Source: Cinclus cinclus (Eukaryota; Chordata; Aves; Passeriformes; Cinclidae). Taken from it: DNA of 64,000 nt. The notes under the pieces were generated by a model. It saw only the letters and a program-made list of their open reading frames with translations, was not told the DNA's origin and ran no database searches. The translations under genes were made by a program, and so were the position numbers. The DNA is taken from assembly GCF_963662255.1 (NCBI RefSeq), contig NW_026912204.1:248001-312000 (forward strand), given 5' to 3'. Shown here one piece after another: positions 10,878-23,172 of this stretch (its first letter is position 1; each line of letters opens with the position of its first letter).

Positions 10878-12255
10878 CCTAAGCGGCGCCACGCTCCCTC
10901 GGATACTGTGTCCTTTCCCTCTGCACTGCGTCTGCCGAAGTACTCTGTGCCTCTCGGAGCAGAAGGGCAAAGGACAATGTTTTCCACAGCAGGGTAGAAA
11001 TGGCATTGCTAGCAGGAAAGCTAGATGCCTTGGAACTGTCCCCTTAGCCCTTGCCACTCACTTCAGGCTCGTACGCTGAGCAGAACAGCCTGCTGTTCTG
11101 AAGCTTCGCTGGCTGCCGTTCGTGCCCAGACGCGATTTCCTTCCCAAGGAGGCGAAGCGCCGTCTACTTCTCGCAGCGAGCACGCTGCTCCTGGCTTTCG
11201 CTTCTGCCGCAACGAGCTCGCTACGAGCACTTTTCTTCTCAACCCTCTAGACCATTGCGTTCTGCTTTTCTTGTCTCGTGAATGGAGACGGAAAGCTTCT
11301 CGGCTACAATCTCGCCTAGAACAACTGCGGCTACACATTAAGCTCGCCCGGAACGCCCTGCTGAAACTTGCCTTCTGGCACCACATTCGCGGGCAGCCGT
11401 CTTTCTTCGGCCACCTGCCAAGTGGCCCCATATCGCCGCGCTCGTTGCACTCCGCTTGTCAGATTGGCTTCCCGTGGCGCTGATTTCAGCCTGGCCAAAT
11501 ACTAGCGCTGCGGAGAGCTGTCTCGCAGACAATCATGTTCCAGCATAGAAATTTGTCCTGCAATGTTCCCCCCTCTTTTCCCGCATTGTGCTGCTCTGAT
11601 GAATGCCTTGAGCATGGAACGACTTAAGCCAGCAAGTATTCCTCGCCGGTCACCTCTCGCTGTGCAAGAGGTATGCCGTGGACCCTTGGAACGCTGCCAA
11701 GCAAAAAGCAGAGCAGTGACCATAAAAGCGAGGAGAGAGCATGCACGAAGCACACTAGTTCTGTCTAGTGCTTTCCGTGCAGAGAGGCAGCAAAGCTGAA
11801 TGCCGTGCCAGAGCTTCACTTCTCGCTGGAGCACAGGAAGGCAAGAATGAAGAGGCAGAACACAGCCTTGGTTTCAGCAGCCTCCGGGGCTGCAAAAGTT
11901 CAGCAATAGCTCTGTCAAAGCAGAACTCGGCTGAGAATGCTCTCGCAGCTTGGGAAAGTTAGGCGCAGCTGTTGACCAGCTCTGCCCGTGGCCACAGGCT
12001 GCTTCTTCCACCTTCACTGTGGCAGAGCTTTTGCGGAACAGAGACGGCATTCTTCAAGTGCGTGTTCTCCAGGGTGCTGTGAAACAGAGCCTAGCACGCT
12101 GTCTCGCTGATCCTGGCTTTCGGCAAGCAGGCGTGCCAGACCGCTGACATTCTGCACTCTGGCAGCCTAGTTGCCAGCTTTCGGCAGCTGCTGTCCTAGC
12201 AAGGAAGCTCAGGGAGTCAAAGCCAGTGCCGGGCGGCACCTTTCTGCTTTGCCCG
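10878..12255 (+). repeat. Monomer U9, L form (1378 bp)
   Basis: Identical to U5 and U7 at all markers checked. Last AGTACT-type L before the irregular region that starts at U11. Confidence 0.97.
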
Positions 12256-13596
12256 CCTAAGCGGCGCCACGCTCCCTCGGATACTGTGTCCTTTCCCTCT
12301 GCACTGCGTCTGCCGAGGTGCTCTGTGCCTCTCGGAGCAGAAGGGCAAAGGACAATGTTTTCCACAGCAGGGTAGAAATGGCATTGCTAGCAGGAAAGCT
12401 AGATGCCTTGGAACTGTCCCCTTAGCCCTTGCCACTCACTTCAGGCTCGTACGCTGAGCAGAACAGCCTGCTTGTTCTGAAGCTTCGCTGGCTGCCGTTC
12501 GTGCCCAGACGCGATTTCCTTCCCAAGGAGGCGAAGCGCCGTCTACTTCTCTCACCGAGCACGCTGCTCCTGGCTTTCGCTTCTGCCGCAGCCATTGCGT
12601 TCTGCTTTTCTTGTCTCGTGAATGGAGACGGAAAGCTTCTCGGCTACAATCTCGCCTAGAACAACTGCGGCTACACATTAAGCTCGCCCGGAACGCCCTG
12701 CTGAAACTTGCCTTCTGGCACCCCATTCGCGGGGCAGCCGTCTTTCTTCGGCCACCTGCCAAGTGGCTCCATATCGCCGCGCTCGTTGCACTCCGCTTGT
12801 CAGATTGGCTTCCCGTGGCGCTGATTTCAGCCTGGCCAAATACTAGCAATGCGGAGAGCTGTCTCGCAGACAATCCTGTTCCAGCATAGAAATTTGTCCT
12901 GCAATGTTCCCCCCTCTTTTCCCCCATGGTGTTGCTCTGATGAATGCCTTGAGCATGGAACGACTTAAGCCAGCAAGTATTCCTCGCCGGCCACCTCTCG
13001 CTGTGCAAGAGGTATGCCGTGGACCCTTTGAACGCTGCCAAGCAAAAAGCAGAGCAGTGACCATAAAAGCGAGGAGAGAGCATGCACGAAGCACACTAGT
13101 TCTGTCTAGTGCTTTCCGTGCAGAGAGGCGGCAAAGCTGAATGCCGTGCCAGAGCTTGACTTCTCGCTGGAGCACAGGAAGGCAAGAATGAAGAGGCAGA
13201 ACACAGCCTTGGTTTCAGCAGCCTCCGGGACTGCAAAAGTTCAGCAATAGCTCTGTCAAAGCAGAACTCGGCTGAGAATGCTCTCGCAGCTTGGGAAAGT
13301 TAGGCGCAGCTGTTGACCAGCTCTGCCCGTGGCCACAGGCTGCTTCTTCCACCTTCACTGTGGCAGAGCTTTTGCGGAACAGAGACGGCATTCTTCAAGG
13401 GCGTGTTCTCCAGGGTGCTGTGAAACAGAGCCTAGCACGCTGTCTCGCTGATCCTGGCTTTCGGCAAGCAGGCGTGCCAGACCGCCTACATTCTGCACTC
13501 TGGCAGCCTAGTTGCCAGCTTTCGGCAGCTGCTGTCCTAGCAAGGAAGCTCAGGGAGTCAAAGCCAGTGCCGGGCAGCACCTTTCTGCTTTGCCCG
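12256..13596 (+). repeat. Monomer U10, S form (1341 bp)
   Basis: CACCCC/CTTGAC subtype of S, but with CCCTTTG at about 13024-13030, unlike U4, U6 and U8. It matches U13, 4098 bp downstream, and U37. Confidence 0.97.
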
Positions 13597-14975
13597 CCTA
13601 AGCGGCGCCACGCTCCCTCGGATACTGTGTCCTTTCCCTCTGCACTGCGTCTGCCGAGGTGCTCTGTGCCTCTCGGAGCAGAAGGGCAAAGGACAATGTT
13701 TTCCACAGCAGGGTAGAAATGGCATTGCTAGCAGGAAAGCTAGATGCCTTGGAACTGTCCCCTTAGCCCTTGCCACTCACTTCAGGCTCGTACGCTGAGC
13801 AGAACAGCCTGCTGTTCTGAAGCTTCGCTGGCTGCCGTTCGTGCCCAGACGCGATTTCCTTCCCAAGGAGGCGAAGCGCCGTCTACTTCTCGCAGCGAGC
13901 ACGCTGCTCCTGGCTTTCGCTTCTGCCGCAACGAGCTCGCTACGAGCACTTTTCTTCTCAACCCTCTAGACCATTGCGTTCTGCTTTTCTTGTCTCGTGA
14001 ATGGAGACGGAAAGCTTCTCGGCTACAATCTCGCCTAGAACAACTGCGGCTACACATTAAGCTCGCCCGGAACGCCCTGCTGAAACTTGCCTTCTGGCAC
14101 CACATTCACGGGGCAGCCGTCTTTCTTCGGCCACCTGCCAAGTGGCCCCATATCGCCGCGCTCGTTGCACTCCGCTTGTCAGATTGGCTTCCCGTGGCGC
14201 TGATTTCAGCCTGGCCAAATACTAGCAATGCGGAGAGCTGTCTCGCAGACAATCATGTTCCAGCATAGAAATTTGTCCTGCAATGTTCCCCCCTCTTTTC
14301 CCGCATTGTGCTGCTCTGATGAATGCCTTGAGCATGGAACGACTTAAGCCAGCAAGTATTCCTCGCCGGCCACCTCTCGCTGTGCAAGAGGTATGCCGTG
14401 GACCCTTTGAACGCTGCCAAGCAAAAAGCAGAGCAGTGACCATAAAAGCGAGGAGAGAGCATGCACGAAGCACACTAGTTCTGTCTAGTGCTTTCCGTGC
14501 AGAGAGGCGGCAAAGCTGAATGCCGTGCCAGAGCTTCACTTCTCGCTGGAGCACAGGAAGGCAAGAATGAAGAGGCAGAACACAGCCTTGGTTTCAGCAG
14601 CCTCCGGGACTGCAAAAGTTCAGCAATAGCTCTGTCAAAGCAGAACTCGGCTGAGAATGCTCTCGCAGCTTGGGAAAGTTAGGCGCAGCTGTTGACCAGC
14701 TCTGCCCGTGGCCACAGGCTGCTTCTTCCACCTTCACTGTGGCAGAGCTTTTGCGGAACAGAGACGGCATTCTTCAAGGGCGTGTTCTCCAGGGTGCTGT
14801 GAAACAGAGCCTAGCACGCTGTCTCGCTGATCCTGGCTTTCGGCAAGCAGGCGTGCCAGACCGCTGACATTCTGCACTCTGGCAGCCTCGTTGCCAGCTT
14901 TCGGCAGCTGCTGTCCTAGCAAGGAAGCTCAGGGAGTCAAAGCCAGTGCCGGGCGGCACCTTTCTGCTTTGCCCG
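13597..14975 (+). repeat. Monomer U11, L form (1379 bp)
   Basis: L monomer starting with GGTGCTCT (no AGTACT) and carrying the rare ATTCACGGGG at about 14103, shared only with U14 and U38. It also has TAGCAATGCGG and GGGACTG, normally S-type states. Private substitution: C at 14889 (GCCTCGTTGCC), where others read A. Confidence 0.97.
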
Positions 14976-16353
14976 CCTAAGCGGCGCCACGCTCCCTCGG
15001 ATACTGTGTCCTTTCCCTCTGCACTGCGTCTGCCGAGGTGCTCTGTGCCTCTCGGAGCAGAAAGGCAAAGGACAATGTTTTCCACAGCAGGGTAGAAATG
15101 GCATTGCTAGCAGGAAAGCTAGATGCCTTGGAACTGTCCCCTTAGCCCTTGCCACTCACTTCAGGCTCGTACGCTGAGCAGAACAGCCTGCTGTTCTGAA
15201 GCTTCGCTGGCTGCCGTTCGTGCCCAGACGCGATTTCCTTCCCAAGGAGGCGAAGCGCCGTCTACTTCTCGCAGCGAGCACGCTGCTCCTGGCTTTCGCT
15301 TCTGCCGCAACGAGCTCGCTACGAGCACTTTTCTTCTCAACCCTCTAGACCATTGCGTTCTGCTTTTCTTGTCTCGTGAATGGAGACGGAAAGCTTCTCG
15401 GCTACAATCTCGCCTAGAACAACTGCGGCTACACATTAAGCTCGCCCGGAACGCCCTGCTGAAACTTGCCTTCTGGCACCACATTCGCGGGCAGCCGTCT
15501 TTCTTCGGCCACCTGCCAAGTGGCCCCATATCGCCGCGCTCGTTGCACTCCGCTTGTCAGATTGGCTTCCCGTGGCGCTGATTTCAGCCTGGCCAAATAC
15601 TAGCGCTGCGGAGAGCTGTCTCGCAGACAATCATGTTCCAGCATAGAAATTTGTCCTGCAATGTTCCCCCCTCTTTTCCCGCATTGTGCTGCTCTGATGA
15701 ATGCCTTGAGCATGGAACGACTTAAGCCAGCAAGTATTCCTCGCCGGTCACCTCTCGCTGTGCAAGAGGTATGCCGTGGACCCTTGGAACGCTGCCAAGC
15801 AAAAAGCAGAGCAGTGACCATAAAAGCGAGGAGAGAGCATGCACGAAGCACACTAGTTCTGTCTAGTGCTTTCCGTGCAGAGAGGCAGCAAAGCTGAATG
15901 CCGTGCCAGAGCTTCACTTCTCGCTGGAGCACAGGAAGGCAAGAATGAAGAGGCAGAACACAGCCTTGGTTTCAGCAGCCTCCGGGGCTGCAAAAGTTCA
16001 GCAATAGCTCTGTCAAAGCAGAACTCGGCTGAGAATGCTCTCGCAGCTTGGGAAAGTTAGGCGCAGCTGTTGACCAGCTCTGCCCGTGGCCACAGGCTGC
16101 TTCTTCCACCTTCACTGTGGCAGAGCTTTTGCGGAACAGAGACGGCATTCTTCAAGGGCGTGTTCTCCAGGGTGCTGTGAAACAGAGCCTAGCACGCTGT
16201 CTCGCTGATCCTGGCTTTCGGCAAGCAGGCGTGCCAGACCGCTGACATTCTGCACTCTGGCAGCCTAGTTGCCAGCTTTCGGCAGCTGCTGTCCTAGCAA
16301 GGAAGCTCAGGGAGTCAAAGCCAGTGCCGGGCGGCACCTTTCTGCTTTGCCCG
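14976..16353 (+). repeat. Monomer U12, L form (1378 bp)
   Basis: Second L of an L-L pair. Begins with CAGAAAGG, has GGG, GCATTG, GGTCACC and CCCTTGG like U3, but reads AAGGGCG near 16158 where the U3 type reads AAGTGCG. Spaced 32,670 bp from U36, which differs by one G in the G-run and at the monomer start. Confidence 0.97.
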
Positions 16354-17694
16354 CCTAAGCGGCGCCACGCTCCCTCGGATACTGTGTCCTTTCCCTCTGC
16401 ACTGCGTCTGCCGAGGTGCTCTGTGCCTCTCGGAGCAGAAGGGCAAAGGACAATGTTTTCCACAGCAGGGTAGAAATGGCATTGCTAGCAGGAAAGCTAG
16501 ATGCCTTGGAACTGTCCCCTTAGCCCTTGCCACTCACTTCAGGCTCGTACGCTGAGCAGAACAGCCTGCTTGTTCTGAAGCTTCGCTGGCTGCCGTTCGT
16601 GCCCAGACGCGATTTCCTTCCCAAGGAGGCGAAGCGCCGTCTACTTCTCTCACCGAGCACGCTGCTCCTGGCTTTCGCTTCTGCCGCAGCCATTGCGTTC
16701 TGCTTTTCTTGTCTCGTGAATGGAGACGGAAAGCTTCTCGGCTACAATCTCGCCTAGAACAACTGCGGCTACACATTAAGCTCGCCCGGAACGCCCTGCT
16801 GAAACTTGCCTTCTGGCACCCCATTCGCGGGGCAGCCGTCTTTCTTCGGCCACCTGCCAAGTGGCTCCATATCGCCGCGCTCGTTGCACTCCGCTTGTCA
16901 GATTGGCTTCCCGTGGCGCTGATTTCAGCCTGGCCAAATACTAGCAATGCGGAGAGCTGTCTCGCAGACAATCCTGTTCCAGCATAGAAATTTGTCCTGC
17001 AATGTTCCCCCCTCTTTTCCCCCATGGTGTTGCTCTGATGAATGCCTTGAGCATGGAACGACTTAAGCCAGCAAGTATTCCTCGCCGGCCACCTCTCGCT
17101 GTGCAAGAGGTATGCCGTGGACCCTTTGAACGCTGCCAAGCAAAAAGCAGAGCAGTGACCATAAAAGCGAGGAGAGAGCATGCACGAAGCACACTAGTTC
17201 TGTCTAGTGCTTTCCGTGCAGAGAGGCGGCAAAGCTGAATGCCGTGCCAGAGCTTGACTTCTCGCTGGAGCACAGGAAGGCAAGAATGAAGAGGCAGAAC
17301 ACAGCCTTGGTTTCAGCAGCCTCCGGGACTGCAAAAGTTCAGCAATAGCTCTGTCAAAGCAGAACTCGGCTGAGAATGCTCTCGCAGCTTGGGAAAGTTA
17401 GGCGCAGCTGTTGACCAGCTCTGCCCGTGGCCACAGGCTGCTTCTTCCACCTTCACTGTGGCAGAGCTTTTGCGGAACAGAGACGGCATTCTTCAAGGGC
17501 GTGTTCTCCAGGGTGCTGTGAAACAGAGCCTAGCACGCTGTCTCGCTGATCCTGGCTTTCGGCAAGCAGGCGTGCCAGACCGCCTACATTCTGCACTCTG
17601 GCAGCCTAGTTGCCAGCTTTCGGCAGCTGCTGTCCTAGCAAGGAAGCTCAGGGAGTCAAAGCCAGTGCCGGGCAGCACCTTTCTGCTTTGCCCG
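16354..17694 (+). repeat. Monomer U13, S form (1341 bp)
   Basis: Matches U10 (4098 bp upstream) at all markers, and matches U37 (32,671 bp downstream) except for C at 17062 against A at 49733. Confidence 0.97.
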
Positions 17695-19073
17695 CCTAAG
17701 CGGCGCCACGCTCCCTCGGATACTGTGTCCTTTCCCTCTGCACTGCGTCTGCCGAGGTGCTCTGTGCCTCTCGGAGCAGAAGGGCAAAGGACAATGTTTT
17801 CCACAGCAGGGTAGAAATGGCATTGCTAGCAGGAAAGCTAGATGCCTTGGAACTGTCCCCTTAGCCCTTGCCACTCACTTCAGGCTCGTACGCTGAGCAG
17901 AACAGCCTGCTGTTCTGAAGCTTCGCTGGCTGCCGTTCGTGCCCAGACGCGATTTCCTTCCCAAGGAGGCGAAGCGCCGTCTACTTCTCGCAGCGAGCAC
18001 GCTGCTCCTGGCTTTCGCTTCTGCCGCAACGAGCTCGCTACGAGCACTTTTCTTCTCAACCCTCTAGACCATTGCGTTCTGCTTTTCTTGTCTCGTGAAT
18101 GGAGACGGAAAGCTTCTCGGCTACAATCTCGCCTAGAACAACTGCGGCTACACATTAAGCTCGCCCGGAACGCCCTGCTGAAACTTGCCTTCTGGCACCA
18201 CATTCACGGGGCAGCCGTCTTTCTTCGGCCACCTGCCAAGTGGCCCCATATCGCCGCGCTCGTTGCACTCCGCTTGTCAGATTGGCTTCCCGTGGCGCTG
18301 ATTTCAGCCTGGCCAAATACTAGCAATGCGGAGAGCTGTCTCGCAGACAATCATGTTCCAGCATAGAAATTTGTCCTGCAATGTTCCCCCCTCTTTTCCC
18401 GCATTGTGCTGCTCTGATGAATGCCTTGAGCATGGAACGACTTAAGCCAGCAAGTATTCCTCGCCGGCCACCTCTCGCTGTGCAAGAGGTATGCCGTGGA
18501 CCCTTTGAACGCTGCCAAGCAAAAAGCAGAGCAGTGACCATAAAAGCGAGGAGAGAGCATGCACGAAGCACACTAGTTCTGTCTAGTGCTTTCCGTGCAG
18601 AGAGGCGGCAAAGCTGAATGCCGTGCCAGAGCTTCACTTCTCGCTGGAGCACAGGAAGGCAAGAATGAAGAGGCAGAACACAGCCTTGGTTTCAGCAGCC
18701 TCCGGGACTGCAAAAGTTCAGCAATAGCTCTGTCAAAGCAGAACTCGGCTGAGAATGCTCTCGCAGCTTGGGAAAGTTAGGCGCAGCTGTTGACCAGCTC
18801 TGCCCGTGGCCACAGGCTGCTTCTTCCACCTTCACTGTGGCAGAGCTTTTGCGGAACAGAGACGGCATTCTTCAAGGGCGTGTTCTCCAGGGTGCTGTGA
18901 AACAGAGCCTAGCACGCTGTCTCGCTGATCCTGGCTTTCGGCAAGCAGGCGTGCCAGACCGCTGACATTCTGCACTCTGGCAGCCTAGTTGCCAGCTTTC
19001 GGCAGCTGCTGTCCTAGCAAGGAAGCTCAGGGAGTCAAAGCCAGTGCCGGGCGGCACCTTTCTGCTTTGCCCG
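17695..19073 (+). repeat. Monomer U14, L form (1379 bp)
   Basis: Carries the rare ATTCACGGGG shared with U11 and U38, with TAGCAATGCGG and GGGACTG. First of three consecutive L monomers (U14-U16). Confidence 0.97.
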
Positions 19074-20452
19074 CCTAAGCGGCGCCACGCTCCCTCGGAT
19101 ACTGTGTCCTTTCCCTCTGCACTGCGTCTGCCGAGGTGCTCTGTGCCTCTCGGAGCAGAAAGGCAAAGGACAATGTTTTCCACAGCAGGGTAGAAATGGC
19201 ATTGCTAGCAGGAAAGCTAGATGCCTTGGAACTGTCCCCTTAGCCCTTGCCACTCACTTCAGGCTCGTACGCTGAGCAGAACAGCCTGCTGTTCTGAAGC
19301 TTCGCTGGCTGCCGTTCGTGCCCAGACGCGATTTCCTTCCCAAGGAGGCGAAGCGCCGTCTACTTCTCGCAGAGAGCACGCTGCTCCTGGCTTTCGCTTC
19401 TGCCGCAACGAGCTCGCTACGAGCACTTTTCTTCTCAACCCTCTAGACCATTGCCTTCTGCTTTTCTTGTCTCGTGAATGGAGACGGAAAGCTTCTCGGC
19501 TACAATCTCGCCTAGAACAACTGCGGCTACACATTTTGCTCGCCCGCAACGCCCTGCTGAAACTTGCCTTCTGGCACCACATTCGCGGGGCAGCCGTCTT
19601 TCTTCGGCCACCTGCCAAGTGGCCCCATATCGCCGCGCTCGTTGCACTCCGCTTGTCAGATTGGCTTCCCGTGGCGCTGATTTCAGCCTGGCCAAATACT
19701 AGCGCTGCGGAGAGCTGTCTCGCAGACAATCATGTTCCAGCATAGAAATTTGTCCTGCAATGTTCCCCCCTCTTTTCCCCCATGGTGTTGCTCTGATGAA
19801 TGCCTTGAGCATGGAACGACTTAAGCCAGCAAGTATTCCTCGCCGGTCACCTCTCGCTGTGCAAGAGGTATGCCGTGGACCCTTGGAACGCTGCCAAGCA
19901 AAAAGCAGAGCAGTGACCATAAAAGCGAGGAGAGAGCATGCACGAAGCACACTAGTTCTGTCTAGTGCTTTCCGTGCAGAGAGGCAGCAAAGCTGAATGC
20001 CGTGCCAGAGCTTCACTTCTCGCTGGAGCACAGGAAGGCAAGAATGAAGAGGCAGAACACAGCCTTGGTTTCAGCAGCCTCCGGGGCTGCAAAAGTTCAG
20101 CAATAGCTCTGTCAAAGCAGAACTCGGCTGAGAATGCTCTCGCAGCTTGGGAAAGTTAGGCGCAGCTGTTGACCAGCTCTGCCCGTGGCCACAGGCTGCT
20201 TCTTCCACCTTCACTGTGGCAGAGCTTTTGCGGAACAGAGACGGCATTCTTCAAGGGCGTGTTCTCCAGGGTGCTGTGAAACAGAGCCTAGCACGCTGTC
20301 TCGCTGATACTGGCTTTCGGCAAGCAGGCGTGCCAGACCGCCTACATTCTGCACTCTGGCAGCCTAGTTGCCAGCTTTCGGCAGCTGCTGTCCTAGCAAG
20401 GAAGCTCAGGGAGTCAAAGCCAGTGCCGGGCGGCACCTTTCTGCTTTGCCCG
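19074..20452 (+). repeat. Monomer U15, L form (1379 bp)
   Basis: Rare variants shared only with U39: TT replacing AA at 19536-19537 (ACATTTTGCTCG) and CCTTCTGC near 19453 where others have CGTTCTGC. Also has CAGAGAGCAC near 19371 (shared with U39, U43, U45) and CCCGCAACG. Ends with the S-like GATACTGG and CCTAC but the L-like GGGCGGC, so it is a mosaic. Confidence 0.97.
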
Positions 20453-21831
20453 CCTAAGCGGCGCCACGCTCCCTCGGATACTGTGTCCTTTCCCTCTGCA
20501 CTGCGTCTGCCGAGGTGCTCTGTGCCTCTCGGAGCAGAAGGGCAAAGGACAATGTTTTCCACAGCAGGGTAGAAATGGCATTGCTAGCAGGAAAGCTAGA
20601 TGCCTTGGAACTGTCCCCTTAGCCCTTGCCACTCACTTCAGGCTCGTACGCTGAGCAGAACAGCCTGCTTGTTCTGAAGCTTCGCTGGCTGCCGTTCGTG
20701 CCCAGACGCGATTTCCTTCCCAAGGAGGCGAAGCGCCGTCTACTTCTCGCAGCGAGCACGCTGCTCCTGGCTTTCGCTTCTGCCGCAACGAGCTCGCTAC
20801 GAGCACTTTTCTTCTCAACCCTCTAGACCATTGCGTTCTGCTTTTCTTGCCTCGTGAATGGAGACGGAAAGCTTCTCGGCTACAATCTCGCCTAGAACAA
20901 CTGCGGCTACACATTAAGCTCGCCCGGAACGCCCTGCTGAAACTTGCCTTCTGGCACCACATTCGCGGGCAGCCGTCTTTCTTCGGCCACCTTCCAAGTG
21001 GCCCCATATCGCCGCGCTCCTTGCACTCCGCTTGTCAGCTTGGCTTCCCGTGGCGCTGATTTCAGCCTGGCCAAATACTAGCGCTGCGGAGAGCTGTCTC
21101 GCAGACAATCATGTTCCAGCATAGAAATTTGTCCTGCAATGTTCCCCCCTCTTTTCCCACATTGTGCTGCTCTGATGAATGCCTTGAGCATGGAACGAGT
21201 TAAGCCAGCAAGTATTCCTCGCCGGTCACCTCTCGCTGTGCAAGAGGTATGCCGTGGAGCCTTGGAACGCTGCCAAGCAAAAAGCAGAGCAGTGACCATA
21301 AAAGCGAGGAGAGAGCATGCACGAAGCACACTAGTTCTGTCTAGTGCTTTCCGTGCAGAGAGGCAGCAAAGCTGAATGCCGTGCCAGAGCTTCACTTCTC
21401 GCTGGAGCACAGGAAGGCAAGAATGAAGAGGCAGAACACAGCCTTGGTTTCAGCAGCCTCCGGGGCTGCAAAAGTTCAGCAATAGCTCTGTCAAAGCAGA
21501 ACTCGGCTGAGAATGCTCTCGCAGCTTGGGAAAGTTAGGCGCAGCTGTTGACCAGCTCTGCCCGTGGCCACAGGCTGCTTCTTCCACCTTCACTGTGGCA
21601 GAGCTTTTGCGGAACAGAGACGGCATTCTTCAAGTGCGTGTTCTCCAGGGTGCTGTGAAACAGAGCCTAGCACGCTGTCTCGCTGATCCTGGCTTTCGGC
21701 AAGCAGGCGTGCCAGACCGCTGACATTCTGCACTCTGGCAGCCTAGTTGCCAGCTTTCGGCAGCTGCTGTCCTAGCAAGGAAGCTCAGGGAGTCAAAGCC
21801 AGTGCCGGGCGGCACCTTTCTGCTTTGCCCG
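20453..21831 (+). repeat. Monomer U16, recombinant L form (1379 bp)
   Basis: Has the S-type extra T (CTGCTTGTTC) at its start but L-type CTCGCAGCG and the full 40-bp block from ~293 on, so the L/S switch falls between offsets ~218 and ~293. Shares CTTGCCTCGTG, GTCAGCTTGG, CCCACATTG, GAGTTAAG (AflII site lost) and GTGGAGCC only with U40. Private: T at 20993 and C at 21020. Confidence 0.97.
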
Positions 21832-23172
21832 CCTAAGCGGCGCCACGCTCCCTCGGATACTGTGTCCTTTCCCTCTGCACTGCGTCTGCCGAGGTGCTCT
21901 GTGCCTCTCGGAGCAGAAGGGCAAAGGACAATGTTTTCCACAGCAGGGTAGAAATGGCATTGCTAGCAGGAAAGCTAGATGCCTTGGAACTGTCCCCTTA
22001 GCCCTTGCCACTCACTTCAGGCTCGTACGCTGAGCAGAACAGCCTGCTTGTTCTGAAGCTTCGCTGGCTGCCGTTCGTGCCCAGACGCGATTTCCTTCCC
22101 AAGGAGGCGAAGCGCCGTCTACTTCTCTCACCGAGCACGCTGCTCCTGGCTTTCGCTTCTGCCGCAGCCATTGCGTTCTGCTTTTCTTGTCTCGTGAATG
22201 GAGACGGAAAGCTTCTCGGCTACAATCTCGCCTAGAACAACTGCGGCTACACATTAAGCTCGCCCGGAACGCCCTGCTGAAACTTGCCTTCTGGCACCCC
22301 ATTCGCGGGGCAGCCGTCTTTCTTCGGCCACCTGCCAAGTGGCTCCATATCGCCGCGCTCGTTGCACTCCGCTTGTCAGATTGGCTTCCCGTGGCGCTGA
22401 TTTCAGCCTGGCCAAATACTAGCAATGCGGAGAGCTGTCTCGCAGACAATCCTGTTCCAGCACAGAAATTTGTCCTGCAATGTTCCCCCCTCTTTTCCCC
22501 CATGGTGTTGCTCTGATGAATGCCTTGAGCATGGAACGACTTAAGCCAGCAAGTATTCCTCGCCGGCCACCTCTCGCTGTGCAAGAGGTATGCCGTGGAG
22601 CCTTTGAACGCTGCCAAGCAAAAAGCAGAGCAGTGACCATAAAAGCGAGGAGAGAGCATGCACGAAGCACACTAGTTCTGTCTAGTGCTTTCCGTGCAGA
22701 GAGGCGGCAAAGCTGAATGCCGTGCCAGAGCTTCACTTCTCGCTGGAGCACAGGAAGGCAAGAATGAAGAGGCAGAACACAGCCTTGGTTTCAGCAGCCT
22801 CCGGGGCTGCAAAAGTTCAGCAATAGCTCTGTCAAAGCAGAACTCGGCTGAGAATGCTCTCGCAGCTTGGGAAAGTTAGGCGCAGCTGTTGACCAGCTCT
22901 GCCCGTGGCCACAGGCTGCTTCTTCCACCTTCACTGTGGCAGAGCTTTTGCGGAACAGAGACGGCATTCTTCAAGGGCGTGTTCTCCAGGGTGCTGTGAA
23001 ACAGAGCCTAGCACGCTGTCTCGCTGATACTGGCTTTCGGCAAGCAGGCGTGCCAGACCGCCGACATTCTGCACTCTGGCAGCCTAGTTGCCAGCTTTCG
23101 GCAGCTGCTGTCCTAGCAAGGAAGCTCAGGGAGTCAAAGCCAGTGCCGGGCAGCACCTTTCTGCTTTGCCCG
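21832..23172 (+). repeat. Monomer U17, S form (1341 bp)
   Basis: CACCCC subtype of S. GTGGAGCC at about 22594 is shared with neighbouring U16 and with U40. Private: C at 22463 (AGCACAGAA for AGCATAGAA), which removes a stop codon in one frame, and G at 23063, a form intermediate between CTGAC and CCTAC. Close to U41 up to about 22462, more different after that. Confidence 0.97.

Larger units (their letters stand above)
1380..13596 (+). repeat. Regular S-L dimer run, period 2719 bp (U2-U10)
   Basis: Nine monomers alternate S-L-S-L-S-L-S-L-S with starts spaced 1341 and 1378 bp. U4/U6/U8 and U5/U7/U9 are the same at every marker, so the working repeat here is the 2719-bp dimer. Similar runs occupy 21832-31329 (U17-U23) and 38148-47645 (U29-U35). 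Confidence 0.95.
12256..14975 (+). repeat. Duplicated dimer U10-U11 (copy of U13-U14)
   Basis: U10-U11 and U13-U14 (16354-19073) share CCCTTTG, CTTGAC, GGTGCTCT at the L start, the rare ATTCACGGGG and the following CAGAAAGG, at an offset of 4098 bp. The only difference I saw is C at 14889. A single L monomer (U12) separates the copies. Confidence 0.85.
16354..22462 (+). repeat. Long-range duplication, left copy (U13 to early U17)
   Basis: About 6.1 kb in which all rare variants recur exactly 32,671 bp downstream: ATTCACGGGG, TT at 19536-19537, CCTTCTGC, the recombinant U16 with GAGTTAAG and CCCACATTG. Differences I found: 17062, 19585, 20993 and 21020. I did not compare every base. Confidence 0.9.
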
